A stretch of DNA of 61,298 nt. It comes from Promethearchaeota archaeon Loki_b32 (GTDB taxonomy: Archaea; Asgardarchaeota; Lokiarchaeia; Sigyniarchaeales; SOKP01). This document shows, piece by piece, positions 36,138-44,953 of the stretch. The DNA lies in NCBI GenBank assembly GCA_005223125.1, contig NJBH01000022.1, positions 1-61,298 of the forward strand. Reading direction: 5' to 3'. Both the position numbers and the translations under genes were made by a program. A model generated the notes under the pieces. It saw only the letters and a list, made by a program, of their open reading frames with translations. It was not told the DNA's origin and searched no databases. Numbering within the stretch: position 1 is the first letter of the stretch; each line of letters begins with the position of its first letter.

Positions 36138-36950
36138 ATGAAATTAAGCATTGTTTCTGAATTAAATGAAACCAGAAATTCCCAAGATGAGATAATAAAG
36201 AATTTTTCAAGGTTATGTGAATTTTTAAAGTCTTTAAACTATGATGGAATTGAACTTTCGCTACTGGAACCGGAAAAAATTGATGCCAAAAGGTTAAATG
36301 AAATTAGAGATTCATACAACTTAGAAATCTCTGCTATTGGAACAGGAAGTACTTATATTCGTTTTGGTTATTCTTTAGGACATCAAAACGAACAGATAAG
36401 GAATAAAGCAATTAAAAGGATTGAGACATATATAGATTTTGCTCAAGAACTCCAATCCAAAGTTATTATTGGTTTAATTCGAGGACGGTATAATTATGAC
36501 AGTAGTTATAAAAAGGAAAAGTATAATATCAAAAGTTCCTTAAGAGAGTGTTGCCAGTTAGCAGAAAAAAATGGAGTTATGTTGTTATTTGAACCAATTA
36601 ATAGATTTGAAATCGATTCATATAATACAATTTCCGAATCAGTAAATTTAATAGAAGAAATTGACTCAAATTATTTAAAATTGTTAATCGATTCTTACCA
36701 TACGTATTTAGAAGAAGATCCCGGTTTTATTTGGGATTATTTAAAAGAGATTACTCAACATGTTGCTCATTTACATTTAGCAGATTGTACTCGTCGAGCT
36801 CCGGGCACAGGTCATTTTGATTTTAGAACTTTTTTGAATATCTTTAAAAATGCTGGCTATAATGGATTTGCTTCAATAGAAACTATAATGAAACCATCTT
36901 TTGAAGAAGTTGCTAAACAAACGTCAGAATATTTAAGACTAATTTTGTAA
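36138..36950 (+). CDS. iolO: IolO-like sugar acid epimerase (TIM barrel)
   Basis: 270-residue TIM-barrel protein of the xylose-isomerase-like sugar isomerase/epimerase group. From memory it matches T. maritima TM0416 closely (SAIGTGSTYI, HQNEQIRNKAIKR, VIIGLIRGR, then ADCTRRAPGTGHFDFR). TM0416 (IolO) converts 5-keto-L-gluconate to D-tagaturonate. Visible ligands include the glutamate of LFEPINR, D and H of LIDSYH, HLADC and the final SIETI glutamate. It is divergent from iolN and convergent with iolM. It is the epimerase of the inositol cluster. Confidence 0.82.
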   Translation: MKLSIVSELNETRNSQDEIIKNFSRLCEFLKSLNYDGIELSLLEPEKIDAKRLNEIRDSYNLEISAIGTGSTYIRFGYSLGHQNEQIRNKAIKRIETYIDFAQELQSKVIIGLIRGRYNYDSSYKKEKYNIKSSLRECCQLAEKNGVMLLFEPINRFEIDSYNTISESVNLIEEIDSNYLKLLIDSYHTYLEEDPGFIWDYLKEITQHVAHLHLADCTRRAPGTGHFDFRTFLNIFKNAGYNGFASIETIMKPSFEEVAKQTSEYLRLIL

Positions 36951-37039
36951 AATAAAAAGAATAAAATATGAGTTATTTAATATCGATTACTTGCTTTTCA
37001 TTAAGTTTTACTGTTTTTTTAGGAACAATCTGTACTAAT

Positions 37040-38218
37040 TTAATCAATTTTAACTGAGATTTTACAGTTTTCTTTGTCAGTTTGTAAAAGTTTAAGGTAT
37101 TCAGGAACCTCATCAAGTAAGATTTCTTTTGTGATCATTGGAGTCATATCCATTTCTGCTGCCATGCAATTAATAACATTAGGAAAATTGCCGTGACCAG
37201 AATGACCTTGAGATCCGATAATGCGTGCTCTCCTTACTTGGAAATATTCACCACAAACGGGCATATTTTGTTCTGCTCTTGCTACGATAACTACAGTGCT
37301 ATTAACTGCCTTACATTCCCATATAGCATTTTGTATATCATCTGTTACAATATCTGGTAAACCTGTAGCTTCAAGATATAAAGCAGCTCCTTCATTATCA
37401 GTATATTCTTTAATTTTTTCAAGGAAATTGTCTTTTAGTGGATTTATCACATAATCAGCACCCATTTCTTTAGCTAGTGATGCTCGGCTATCTTCAGGTT
37501 CTGAAACAATACATAGAGCTGCTCCAGCCATCTTTAGAATTTTAACTGCTGCTAAACCAATAGGCCCATTCCCCAGAATTACTACATTTTCCCCTGGTCG
37601 AATTCCACCACCTCTTTCAATAACCGCATTATATGCCACTGAAGTTGGTTCTACTAAACTCCCTATCTTAAAAATATCATCATACTTATCTTTCAATTTC
37701 TTTAAACTCCAGCATAATTTGGCTGGAACTGCAATATATTCAGCATAAGCACCATCAATAGAAAAACCAATTTCTTGTAATCTTTCACAATGATTTGGGT
37801 AACCATCACAACAAGGTTTACATTCTCCGCACCAGACCATTTCTTCAACTGTTACAGGTTCTCCTTTTTCATATAGCATTCCAGTTCTTTTATTAATTGC
37901 TTGACTTCCAACTTCAACAACTTCGCCAGCAAACTCATGTCCAAGGGTTACTGGAAAGGCTGTTAATCCTGGATAATATATATATCCGTCTTCATGTGTT
38001 TGGAGCATATGCACATCGGATCCACATATTCCGCATCTTTTTAACTTGATCAATACTTCATTTGGTTTAATATGGGGTTTTGGTTTCTCTACTATTTCAA
38101 CAACAGGATTACGCCAAACTTGTGAACCTAAGTAAGTCAGTTTTCCTTCTGAATCTTTAGAACCTAAAGTAAATTCTGGTTTAGGGTCCCATTTAGCTTT
38201 AATTTGTACAGTTTTCAT
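37040..38218 (-). CDS. iolM: scyllo-Inosose 3-dehydrogenase (zinc alcohol dehydrogenase family)
   Basis: 392-residue medium-chain dehydrogenase. The catalytic zinc site begins at CGICGSDVH, the structural zinc site is CGECKPCCDGYPNHC, and NAD binds at GNGPIGLAAVKILKMAGA. Long stretches resemble T. maritima TM0412 (IolM): the N-terminal KWDPKPEF, YPGLTAFPVTLGHEFAGEV, GSLVEPTSVAYNAVIERGGGIRPG and QVRRARIIGSQGHSGHG. IolM oxidises scyllo-inosose, the product of IolG, at carbon 3. Cofactor NAD is inferred from the family. It lies downstream of the transporter gene on the same strand. Confidence 0.88.
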   Translation of the reverse strand: MKTVQIKAKWDPKPEFTLGSKDSEGKLTYLGSQVWRNPVVEIVEKPKPHIKPNEVLIKLKRCGICGSDVHMLQTHEDGYIYYPGLTAFPVTLGHEFAGEVVEVGSQAINKRTGMLYEKGEPVTVEEMVWCGECKPCCDGYPNHCERLQEIGFSIDGAYAEYIAVPAKLCWSLKKLKDKYDDIFKIGSLVEPTSVAYNAVIERGGGIRPGENVVILGNGPIGLAAVKILKMAGAALCIVSEPEDSRASLAKEMGADYVINPLKDNFLEKIKEYTDNEGAALYLEATGLPDIVTDDIQNAIWECKAVNSTVVIVARAEQNMPVCGEYFQVRRARIIGSQGHSGHGNFPNVINCMAAEMDMTPMITKEILLDEVPEYLKLLQTDKENCKISVKID

Positions 38219-38334
38219 TTTACTTATATTTATAAAAAGAAATAATTAACTTATTTAGTGTAATTAAAGAAAGAAAAAAATTTTTTTTAAATTTCTTGGA
38301 AAAAAAAATATTGAGAAAAATTTTTAGATATTGG

Positions 38335-39735
38335 TTATGTTGTACTACTTTTCTTTATATTGTGCAATTCAGTTAATTTTTTTCTGTTTTCTCTAAGTCT
38401 TTCTCCTTTAATTGGATAGAAATACATACCCACCAGAGAAATCGCTAAGACAATTGCTGGGTAAATTCCCATTAAAATTCGAAGTCCTAAAATGGGGTCT
38501 GCACCCGGATTTGGTTCATAGTTCATCCAATCTGACGCTGTAAAAACCAAACTAATAATTACGAAATTAAGGATCATTGATAATCTAATAAGAAAATTAA
38601 GAACTGCATAGTAAATACCAGATCGTCGAACTCCGTATGTGATTTCATCCTCATCGATTATTTCTGCAATACATTGATCGTAAAAGTAAAGTCCTCCTCC
38701 TAATCCTATTCCAAGGAAAATCATACAGATTAAGGCCATTTCAAAATTAATTGAATATGCAAAAAACAATACCGATACTAAAAATACCACAATTCCTATC
38801 AAGCCACACATTCGAGCACCTTTCTTAACTCTTATCCTCTCCCATAAAGGAGTAGCTGCAGCAGAAACAAGAAACATAATTAAAAGTAGTATTCCTATTA
38901 ATTCTGTATCCTTAATCCCAACAGCATAGGTAAAAAAAAGTGGCGATAATGTTGGTAAAATATTTATTACAAGCCAGGTACCGAGAGCAGGGAATAAAAA
39001 TAGTAAAAACGATTTGTGTTTAAATGTAAATTTTAATGTATTTGTGAAAGACATAGCAGATTCTGCATCCTTTGAAATATGTTTAGGATCTCTGACTCCC
39101 CATTTAAGAATTATAAAATAAAAAATAAAGATAATAATTGCTGCTACGACCCCAGAAATTAGATATTGAGTTAAAGTAGATGGATCGTTGTTTATATTAG
39201 TAATATCCTCAATTACTAAAGTGGGTAAAACCAGAGCGAGCATTGTTGCAAGCAATACAAAAATTATACGTATTCTTCCAGTTGCACTACGCTCTCTCAT
39301 ATCAACAAACATTTCAGAAAAAAGTGCATTGTAGTTCAAATTAAATGAAGTATATGCTATATCAAATAGTATCATTATTATGAAGAAGTAAATAAAAACA
39401 GATTCATCTTGACTATAAGTGGACGGGGGAGTAAATAATAATATCATTAGAACACCAAGTGGGATAGTAGCACCTAGCATCCATGGAATCCTACGTCCCC
39501 ATCTACTTTTTGTTCTATCAGAAAGATACCCAATTAAGGGATCATTAAAAGCATTCCATAGAGCCCATAGTATAAATCCTAAAGTCATTAAGGGAGTAGG
39601 TATCCTCACCACAGTGAAGTAAAAAGTAAAAATTAAAAAAGTAAACGTGTTTAAAGCCATATTATCTCCAACTTCTCCACATGCAAAAGCTAATTTCGTT
39701 CGCAGAGATATTTTTCTGGATTCATTTTCATTCAT
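38335..39735 (-). CDS. GPH-family cation/sugar symporter, probable inositol transporter
   Basis: About 466 residues with twelve membrane helices. The loop SDRTKSRWGRRIPWM after helix 2 is diagnostic of the glycoside-pentoside-hexuronide (MelB/GPH) family, which imports sugars with sodium or protons. The location between iolM and iolG points to inositol or a related polyol as substrate. ATG 39735 is chosen over an in-frame GTG at 39750 because GGAAGTGA, close to the consensus, lies 11 bases before the ATG. It is divergent from iolG and shares a promoter region of about 180 bases with it. Confidence 0.85.
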   Translation of the reverse strand: MNENESRKISLRTKLAFACGEVGDNMALNTFTFLIFTFYFTVVRIPTPLMTLGFILWALWNAFNDPLIGYLSDRTKSRWGRRIPWMLGATIPLGVLMILLFTPPSTYSQDESVFIYFFIIMILFDIAYTSFNLNYNALFSEMFVDMRERSATGRIRIIFVLLATMLALVLPTLVIEDITNINNDPSTLTQYLISGVVAAIIIFIFYFIILKWGVRDPKHISKDAESAMSFTNTLKFTFKHKSFLLFLFPALGTWLVINILPTLSPLFFTYAVGIKDTELIGILLLIMFLVSAAATPLWERIRVKKGARMCGLIGIVVFLVSVLFFAYSINFEMALICMIFLGIGLGGGLYFYDQCIAEIIDEDEITYGVRRSGIYYAVLNFLIRLSMILNFVIISLVFTASDWMNYEPNPGADPILGLRILMGIYPAIVLAISLVGMYFYPIKGERLRENRKKLTELHNIKKSSTT

Positions 39736-39912
39736 AAAATCATTTCTCACTTCCTATAGATTTTTATTTTAAAACCATTTTTTTTTTATGTGAAATGCTA
39801 AAATTAAATATGATTAAATATTTGATATTTCACTTTAAATAAATTTCGTTAATTAGGTTTTTTTTCTAAATTTTTGAAATTTAAATAATTAAAAGTTTGT
39901 GTGGGATAAATA

Positions 39913-40938
39913 ATGACAAATTTTTTCACAGTTGGAGTAATTGGAGCCGGTAGAATTGGAAAAATACATATCGAAAATCTATTAAGCAAAATAGCTTATG
40001 TTAATTTAAAAATTGTGGCTGATATTAATATAAACGATAAATTAAGACAATGGGCAGAAGAAAAAGGTGTACCAAAACTCACTACCGATGCATATGAAAT
40101 CTTGAATGATCCTGAAATTGAAATAGTAATAATTTGCTCGCCTACAGATACTCACGCTAAATTTATTCAGGAAGCTGCCAAGGCGAAAAAACATGTCTTT
40201 TGTGAGAAACCAATTGATACGGATATAATGCGGATTAAAGAAACACTTTCAGTTGTTAAAGAAACAGAGGTAAAACTCATGGTGGGATTTAATCGACGTT
40301 TTGATCGTAATTTTATGAGATGTTATGAATCAGTCGCTTCTGGTCAAATAGGTGAACCTCAAATTGTTAAAATTACTTCTCGAGACCCCGCTCCCCCTCC
40401 CATAGAGTATATAAAAGTATCGGGAGGTATTTTTCTTGATATGACTATTCATGATTGGGATATGGCAAGATTCCAAGCTGGAAGTGAGGTGGAAGAAGTC
40501 TATGCAACAGGAGCGGTACTTATCGATCCTGAAATTGGGAAAGCAGGAGATATAGATACGGCTGTATCTGTTTTAAAATTTAAAAACGGAGCAATGGGAA
40601 TAATTGATAACACTCGTCAAGCAGTTTATGGATATGATCAACGTGTTGAAGTATTTGGTTCTAAAGGATGTGTTGTTGCTGATAATGAGGCTACTAATAC
40701 TGTCCGTATTTATACTGCTGAATGTATTAAAATTGACAAGATTCCATACTTTTTCATGGAAAGATATTTAGAATCTTATTCCACTGAATTGGAATATTTC
40801 TTTGAATGCTTGCGTAAAAATATAGATCCTAAGCCTGACGGGGAAGATGGTTTACAAAATGTTCTAGTAGCATTAGCCGCTCAGAAATCTTATGAAGAAA
40901 ATCGTCCTGTAAAGATTTCTGAGGTCGAAAAGTATTAA
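39913..40938 (+). CDS. iolG: myo-Inositol 2-dehydrogenase
   Basis: 341-residue Gfo/Idh/MocA-family oxidoreductase. The Rossmann motif GVIGAGRIGKIHIENL is at the N-terminus, the catalytic lysine is in CEKPID, and DMTIHDWDMARF carries the histidine and aspartate typical of inositol 2-dehydrogenases. The enzyme oxidises myo-inositol to scyllo-inosose with NAD, the first step of the pathway served by the neighbouring genes. Length matches family members. It is divergent from the transporter gene. Confidence 0.88.
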   Translation: MTNFFTVGVIGAGRIGKIHIENLLSKIAYVNLKIVADININDKLRQWAEEKGVPKLTTDAYEILNDPEIEIVIICSPTDTHAKFIQEAAKAKKHVFCEKPIDTDIMRIKETLSVVKETEVKLMVGFNRRFDRNFMRCYESVASGQIGEPQIVKITSRDPAPPPIEYIKVSGGIFLDMTIHDWDMARFQAGSEVEEVYATGAVLIDPEIGKAGDIDTAVSVLKFKNGAMGIIDNTRQAVYGYDQRVEVFGSKGCVVADNEATNTVRIYTAECIKIDKIPYFFMERYLESYSTELEYFFECLRKNIDPKPDGEDGLQNVLVALAAQKSYEENRPVKISEVEKY

Positions 40939-40986
40939 TATTTAGATTTATAAATCAATTATGTAAAAATAGTAGAGTGATTATTT

Positions 40987-41529
40987 ATGCCGTACGACTT
41001 ATCAGCATTTAAAGTACTCATAAAAAGACTTTTCCCACCAAAAGAAAGTGTCTTCATTGTAGACACAAATGGTGATGGAAAAACCGATTCAATTCAAATA
41101 AAATTCATTAATCTCCTTTTACCCTTTGTAATTCCTGATAAAATTGAAATTGGAGATTTTAATTTAAATAATTTTGATCCTGATAGTTTTGATTTATCTC
41201 AATATGGGAAATTTTATTTGGATGACACGCAATTAAATTTTTCTATAGAAAGTGTTAATTTAGATATTGTAAAGAATCGCGTTTTGATCTACCATAAAGG
41301 AGAGTCCTTTAATTTAAATGATATTATGGAAGGAAAATTGCGTGGAAGAACAATTAACTTAAATGACACCATTAGTATTATAATAAAATTAGAAGAGGAT
41401 ACTTTGAAGAAATTTACTGAAGGTACACATTATTTTAAAATAGAAAGTGATTTAATATCAAATTTAGAGATTAAATTTGAATTGGATAAAAGTAACATGA
41501 ATATAAGATTTGATCCTGGTAATACCTAA
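40987..41529 (+). CDS. Hypothetical protein with EF-hand-like calcium loop
   Basis: 180-residue beta-rich protein. Residues 21-31 read DTNGDGKTDSI, a calcium-binding loop of the D-x-N-x-D-G-x-x-D type, found in dockerins and EF-hands. The rest alternates short strands with Asn-Leu-rich turns (FNLNNFDPDSFDLSQYG, SVNLDIVKNRVLIYHKG). There is no signal peptide, so it is probably cytosolic. It follows iolG by 48 bases on the same strand, but nothing else links it to inositol use. Family unknown. Confidence 0.55.
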   Translation: MPYDLSAFKVLIKRLFPPKESVFIVDTNGDGKTDSIQIKFINLLLPFVIPDKIEIGDFNLNNFDPDSFDLSQYGKFYLDDTQLNFSIESVNLDIVKNRVLIYHKGESFNLNDIMEGKLRGRTINLNDTISIIIKLEEDTLKKFTEGTHYFKIESDLISNLEIKFELDKSNMNIRFDPGNT

Positions 41530-41649
41530 AAGATGCTATTAATAAATTACTTAATAGGTAATGTCCCTATTCTTAAATCTCATCCTTTTCTTGAAGAAAT
41601 AAATGGGGTTTTTATTTTTATTTTTAGATGAATTCAAGAAGGTGTGACT

Positions 41650-42177
41650 ATGGCAATAACAGAAGCTAAGAATAATGTAAATATCAGCACTACTAAAATT
41701 GATTTTATATGTCCGGTTTGTAAGTCTAGAAAAGCTTTAGATGTTCCTAAATCTGTTATTGAAGACGCAAAACAATTAACTACTATGTCAATAGCACGAG
41801 GTTTAGTATGTGAACATCAATTTCAAGCATTTGTGGATAAGAATTATCAGGTTCGAGGATATCAAAGAGTTGATTTTGAATTTGAACCTAATGTAAATCA
41901 TGAAAAACCTTCAGATTTCAACAATTTTAAACAAGATGATAATGAGCTTTTCGAAAATTTAGTTTTAGAGGGTAATTATCTTGAATATAAACCTAAAAAT
42001 ACTGAATATAAAATAAATAAAAGCTTAAAAAAACAAAAAATTCCTACTCAAGAAAAGAAAATAAGTCTTGGAGAAATTTATAATGAATTCAGGGAATTAA
42101 TAGATGAAGATAATGAAAAATTCAGAGATTTTATAGAAAATGATTCGAGAAGAAATCAAATCTCTTTAATCTATTAA
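41650..42177 (+). CDS. Zinc-ribbon-like hypothetical protein
   Basis: About 175 residues. The N-terminal half has CPVCKSRKALDVPKSV, a helix, then LVCEHQFQAFVDKNYQVRGYQRVDFEF. The CPxC pair with a later C and H makes a plausible zinc site. The C-terminal half is charged, probably disordered, with a terminal helix (LGEIYNEFRELID). A similar domain, as I recall, recurs in Asgard genomes. ATG 41650 is preferred over GTG 41644 because AAGGTGTG ends just before it. No function is assigned. Confidence 0.5.
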   Translation: MAITEAKNNVNISTTKIDFICPVCKSRKALDVPKSVIEDAKQLTTMSIARGLVCEHQFQAFVDKNYQVRGYQRVDFEFEPNVNHEKPSDFNNFKQDDNELFENLVLEGNYLEYKPKNTEYKINKSLKKQKIPTQEKKISLGEIYNEFRELIDEDNEKFRDFIENDSRRNQISLIY

Positions 42178-42203
42178 ATATATTTAATTATTTTTGAAGA
42201 TAA

Positions 42204-43397
42204 TTACAGAGACTCTTCTTTCAATGCAGTAACTATTCTTGTCATGCACTCTTTTAATATTGATCTTGGACATGCTACATTTATTCTCTGAAATCCTTCT
42301 CCGCCAGGACCAAATATTTTCCCATCATCTAATGCAACTTTTGCTTTTTTAAGCATAAATTTACTAAGAGATTCATCATCCATTCCTATTTTGTTAAAAT
42401 CTAACCACGCTAGATAAGTGCCTTCAGGATCAATAAAATCAACATCAGGAAGATTTTCACTTACAAATTCTTTTAGAAATTTAAAATTGGCTTCGATGTA
42501 TTTTAAAACCTGTTCCAACCATTCTTCTCCTTCATCATAACCTGTTATTAAAGCAACTATGCCAAAAACATTAGGAATCATAATACCATTTATATTCATA
42601 ATAGTATTTGTAAAAGCTTCTCTCTTCTTTTTATTGGGAATAATAATATTAGAAGTTTGTAAGCCAGCTATGTTGAAGGTTTTATTTGGAGCCGTGCATA
42701 CAAAAGTGTTTTGTTCAAATTCTTTAGAGAGGGTAGAAAATAAAGTGTGTTTATGTCCTGAGAGAATTAAATCGTGATGTATCTCGTCTGAAACTATTAA
42801 AATTTCATTTTCTAAACAGATATCTCCAAGTCTTCTAAGTTCTTTTTCAGTCCACACACGCCCTATAGGGTTATGAGGACTACAGAGAATAAACATTTTA
42901 GTTAAAGGATCTTTAGCTTTTTCTTCAAAATCTTCGAAATCAATAGAATATTTCTTATTTTCATACAATAACTGGTTTGTTAATACTTGACGTCCATTAT
43001 TTACTATTGCTGTAAAGAATGGTTGATATACTGGTGGCTGGATAATTACTTTTTCTCCTGTATTCACAAAGGTTTGTATTAACATATATATTGCTGGAAC
43101 AATACCAGGACTATATACAATCCAATCATTCTCAACTTCCCAGCTATGTCTTCGTTTCATCCAATTTGTTACGGAATCTAAATAAGCAGGGATTTTATGC
43201 CAACTGTATCCATAAATTTCTTCAGTTGTTCTCTTTTTTAATGCATCAATAACCTGTTGTGGACATTGGAAATCCATATCAGCAACCCAAAGAGGCAAAA
43301 CATCATCAGTTTCAAAACGTTCTTTAAGAAAATGCTTATTCCACTTCATTGAATTGGTTCTTGTACGATCAATTACTCGATCAAAATCGTATTTCAT
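42204..43397 (-). CDS. MalY/PatB-type aminotransferase or C-S lyase
   Basis: About 397 residues, fold-type I PLP enzyme. The N-terminus YDFDRVIDRTRTNSMKWN and LPLWVADMDF are typical of the MalY/PatB cystathionine beta-lyase group. CSPHNPIGRVWT, VSDEIHHDLI and the PLP lysine in APNKTFNIAGLQ follow, and the C-terminal arginine region is RINVACPRSIL. It probably cleaves C-S bonds of cystathionine or cysteine conjugates, or transaminates. The substrate is not fixed by sequence. ATG 43397 is preferred over ATG 43412 as it matches the usual N-terminus. Confidence 0.85.
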   Translation of the reverse strand: MKYDFDRVIDRTRTNSMKWNKHFLKERFETDDVLPLWVADMDFQCPQQVIDALKKRTTEEIYGYSWHKIPAYLDSVTNWMKRRHSWEVENDWIVYSPGIVPAIYMLIQTFVNTGEKVIIQPPVYQPFFTAIVNNGRQVLTNQLLYENKKYSIDFEDFEEKAKDPLTKMFILCSPHNPIGRVWTEKELRRLGDICLENEILIVSDEIHHDLILSGHKHTLFSTLSKEFEQNTFVCTAPNKTFNIAGLQTSNIIIPNKKKREAFTNTIMNINGIMIPNVFGIVALITGYDEGEEWLEQVLKYIEANFKFLKEFVSENLPDVDFIDPEGTYLAWLDFNKIGMDDESLSKFMLKKAKVALDDGKIFGPGGEGFQRINVACPRSILKECMTRIVTALKEESL

Positions 43398-43537
43398 TGT
43401 GAATCTAAACATGTAAATTAAAAATCTTTTTTAAATGTTTATTAGAAAGTAATTTATGATATAAGGATAAAGAACAGAAGATATATATGGTGCCAAGGCA
43501 AAACCTGATTATTATCGTAGTTAAATGGGAAGAATTA

Positions 43538-43678
43538 TGCCAAGGGAGAGATTCTCTATAAAACTCGAAAAGGGTTTTATTTTTGAACTCTCGATACCTA
43601 GATCTTCAGTCTAGTGCGTTCCTACCCGTCATCGGGAATGCTCCAACGTATTCTGACACCAGGCTACGCCACCTTGGC
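43538..43678 (-). tRNA. tRNA-Phe (GAA) with D-loop and T-loop introns
   Basis: 141-base gene on the minus strand. Acceptor GCCAAGG pairs perfectly with CCTTGGC, discriminator A. The anticodon arm CTAGA-CTGAAGA-TCTAG is uninterrupted; anticodon GAA is at 43604-43606. D stem GCGT/ACGC encloses 46 bases instead of about 9, so there is an insertion of about 37 with a CCCG-atga-CGGG hairpin. The T stem GAGAG/CTCTC encloses 37 bases instead of 7, an insertion of about 30 with the hairpin ATAAAAC...GTTTTAT. Removing both gives a 74-base tRNA. CCA is not encoded. Confidence 0.83.
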
Positions 43679-43816
43679 GATACTGATTTTTCTTATTTTT
43701 TGATAAAATCTAAATTATAATCACATATAAGATACGAATTAAAGTATAGAATCTCATAAAAATATTTTTAGTCCTTTAATGGAAAAATGAAAAAGTAAGA
43801 AAAAAGAACATAAAGT

Positions 43817-44026
43817 TTATATTTTTTCACACACACGATTTAATCTGCCTTTGAGAGCTGTTAAGAATCCGATTAAATAGGCTAACTGATTCATTTTATC
43901 GTTCTCATCCATTACTGTGCTGTACACAGTATTGGTTCTATCGCATAAATCTTCTATTATTTCTTCGGGAGTATTTAGATCTTCTCCAAAAAAGTCTCTT
44001 CTCCTTTTATATTCAAAGCAATCACT
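43817..44026 (-). pseudogene. Possible degenerate small gene
   Basis: A minus-strand frame reads like real protein for about 70 codons (LNTPEEIIEDLCDRTNTVYS ... LAYLIGFLTALKGRL, TAA at 43817-43819). It has no ATG, GTG or TTG in its first 35 codons. The first ATG (43912) would leave only 31 residues. A frameshift from a GTG-started frame at about 44021 is possible. I read this as a decayed or mis-sequenced small gene. No family is recognised. The remaining bases up to 44216 hold nothing else. Confidence 0.3.
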
Positions 44027-44216
44027 TCTTTTTAATATTATTTTATTTTTAAAAATTTAAAACCATATAATTTTATTGGTATTTAAACAAAAAATTTCAG
44101 TCTTTTAATCTGAATTGATGCAGATAATTTTATCATTAAATTAGACGAGAAGGAGTATGTTCATGAGCAGAGTTTAAAGGTAAAAATATCATTTAAAGTT
44201 TTTTCATGTGAATCTT

Positions 44217-44921
44217 TTACTTTTCTAAAATTTGTGCCCTTTCTTCTTTTGATAATTTTTCGCTTGCGTATCTTAGAATTAAACGTGGTAATCTTTCTTT
44301 GTTATTCATTAAGTACTTGAAAATTAAATCCGGTTTAAATTTTGAACAGGTTTTTAGAAGCCAACCGATTCCTTTTTGAATATAATCTTCTAAATATTCA
44401 TGCATTTTTTCAACAAATTCAAATACATAAATCTCATCAAATTCTCTTTTTATCATTATAATTTTAAGTAGAATTACCAATGAAGCTCGTCTAACCCATA
44501 GATTTTCAGATTTTGACCAATTATTAATAATTTTTTCAGCTAATTGCTTGTTATTCTTTTTTCCGAGAAATGGTCCAATAACTCTTATACAACTAGTATC
44601 ACAAAAAGCCCATGTATCACAGTATTTAGATAACTGATGCTCAAACATATCTATAGTCGCTTGATTGAAATTGCTTTTAAAGTGATTGAGAAAAAATATA
44701 CCAGAAAATTTCTCCTCATGAACATTGGAGCTAACTAAATTTTTACAAACATTGAGAGCGTCCTCATAACTACATTGATATTTCATATGCACGGTTTTAG
44801 TAATTTTTTCTATATCAGAAATCTTATGACCATATCCAAAAAAGTTTGGATTATTAGAATTCAATATTTTGTTTCTTCGAACAATCTGTTCGGGAGTTAA
44901 TTTAGGAGCAGTATTTTTCAA
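44217..44921 (-). CDS. AlkD-like DNA alkylation repair protein
   Basis: 234-residue HEAT-repeat protein of the AlkD-like DNA glycosylase family, which removes alkylated bases. Signatures seen are FSGIFFLNHF, DTWAFCDTSC (aspartate of the active cleft), WSKSENLWVRRASLVILL and EDYIQKGIGWLLKTCSK, in the usual order and spacing. Length fits the family. It lies 32 bases after the radical SAM gene on the same strand, so the pair is likely cotranscribed, perhaps for DNA repair. Confidence 0.85.
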   Translation of the reverse strand: MKNTAPKLTPEQIVRRNKILNSNNPNFFGYGHKISDIEKITKTVHMKYQCSYEDALNVCKNLVSSNVHEEKFSGIFFLNHFKSNFNQATIDMFEHQLSKYCDTWAFCDTSCIRVIGPFLGKKNNKQLAEKIINNWSKSENLWVRRASLVILLKIIMIKREFDEIYVFEFVEKMHEYLEDYIQKGIGWLLKTCSKFKPDLIFKYLMNNKERLPRLILRYASEKLSKEERAQILEK

Positions 44922-44953
44922 TTCTTCAATGATTTCTTGGGTTATTCCTGTGA

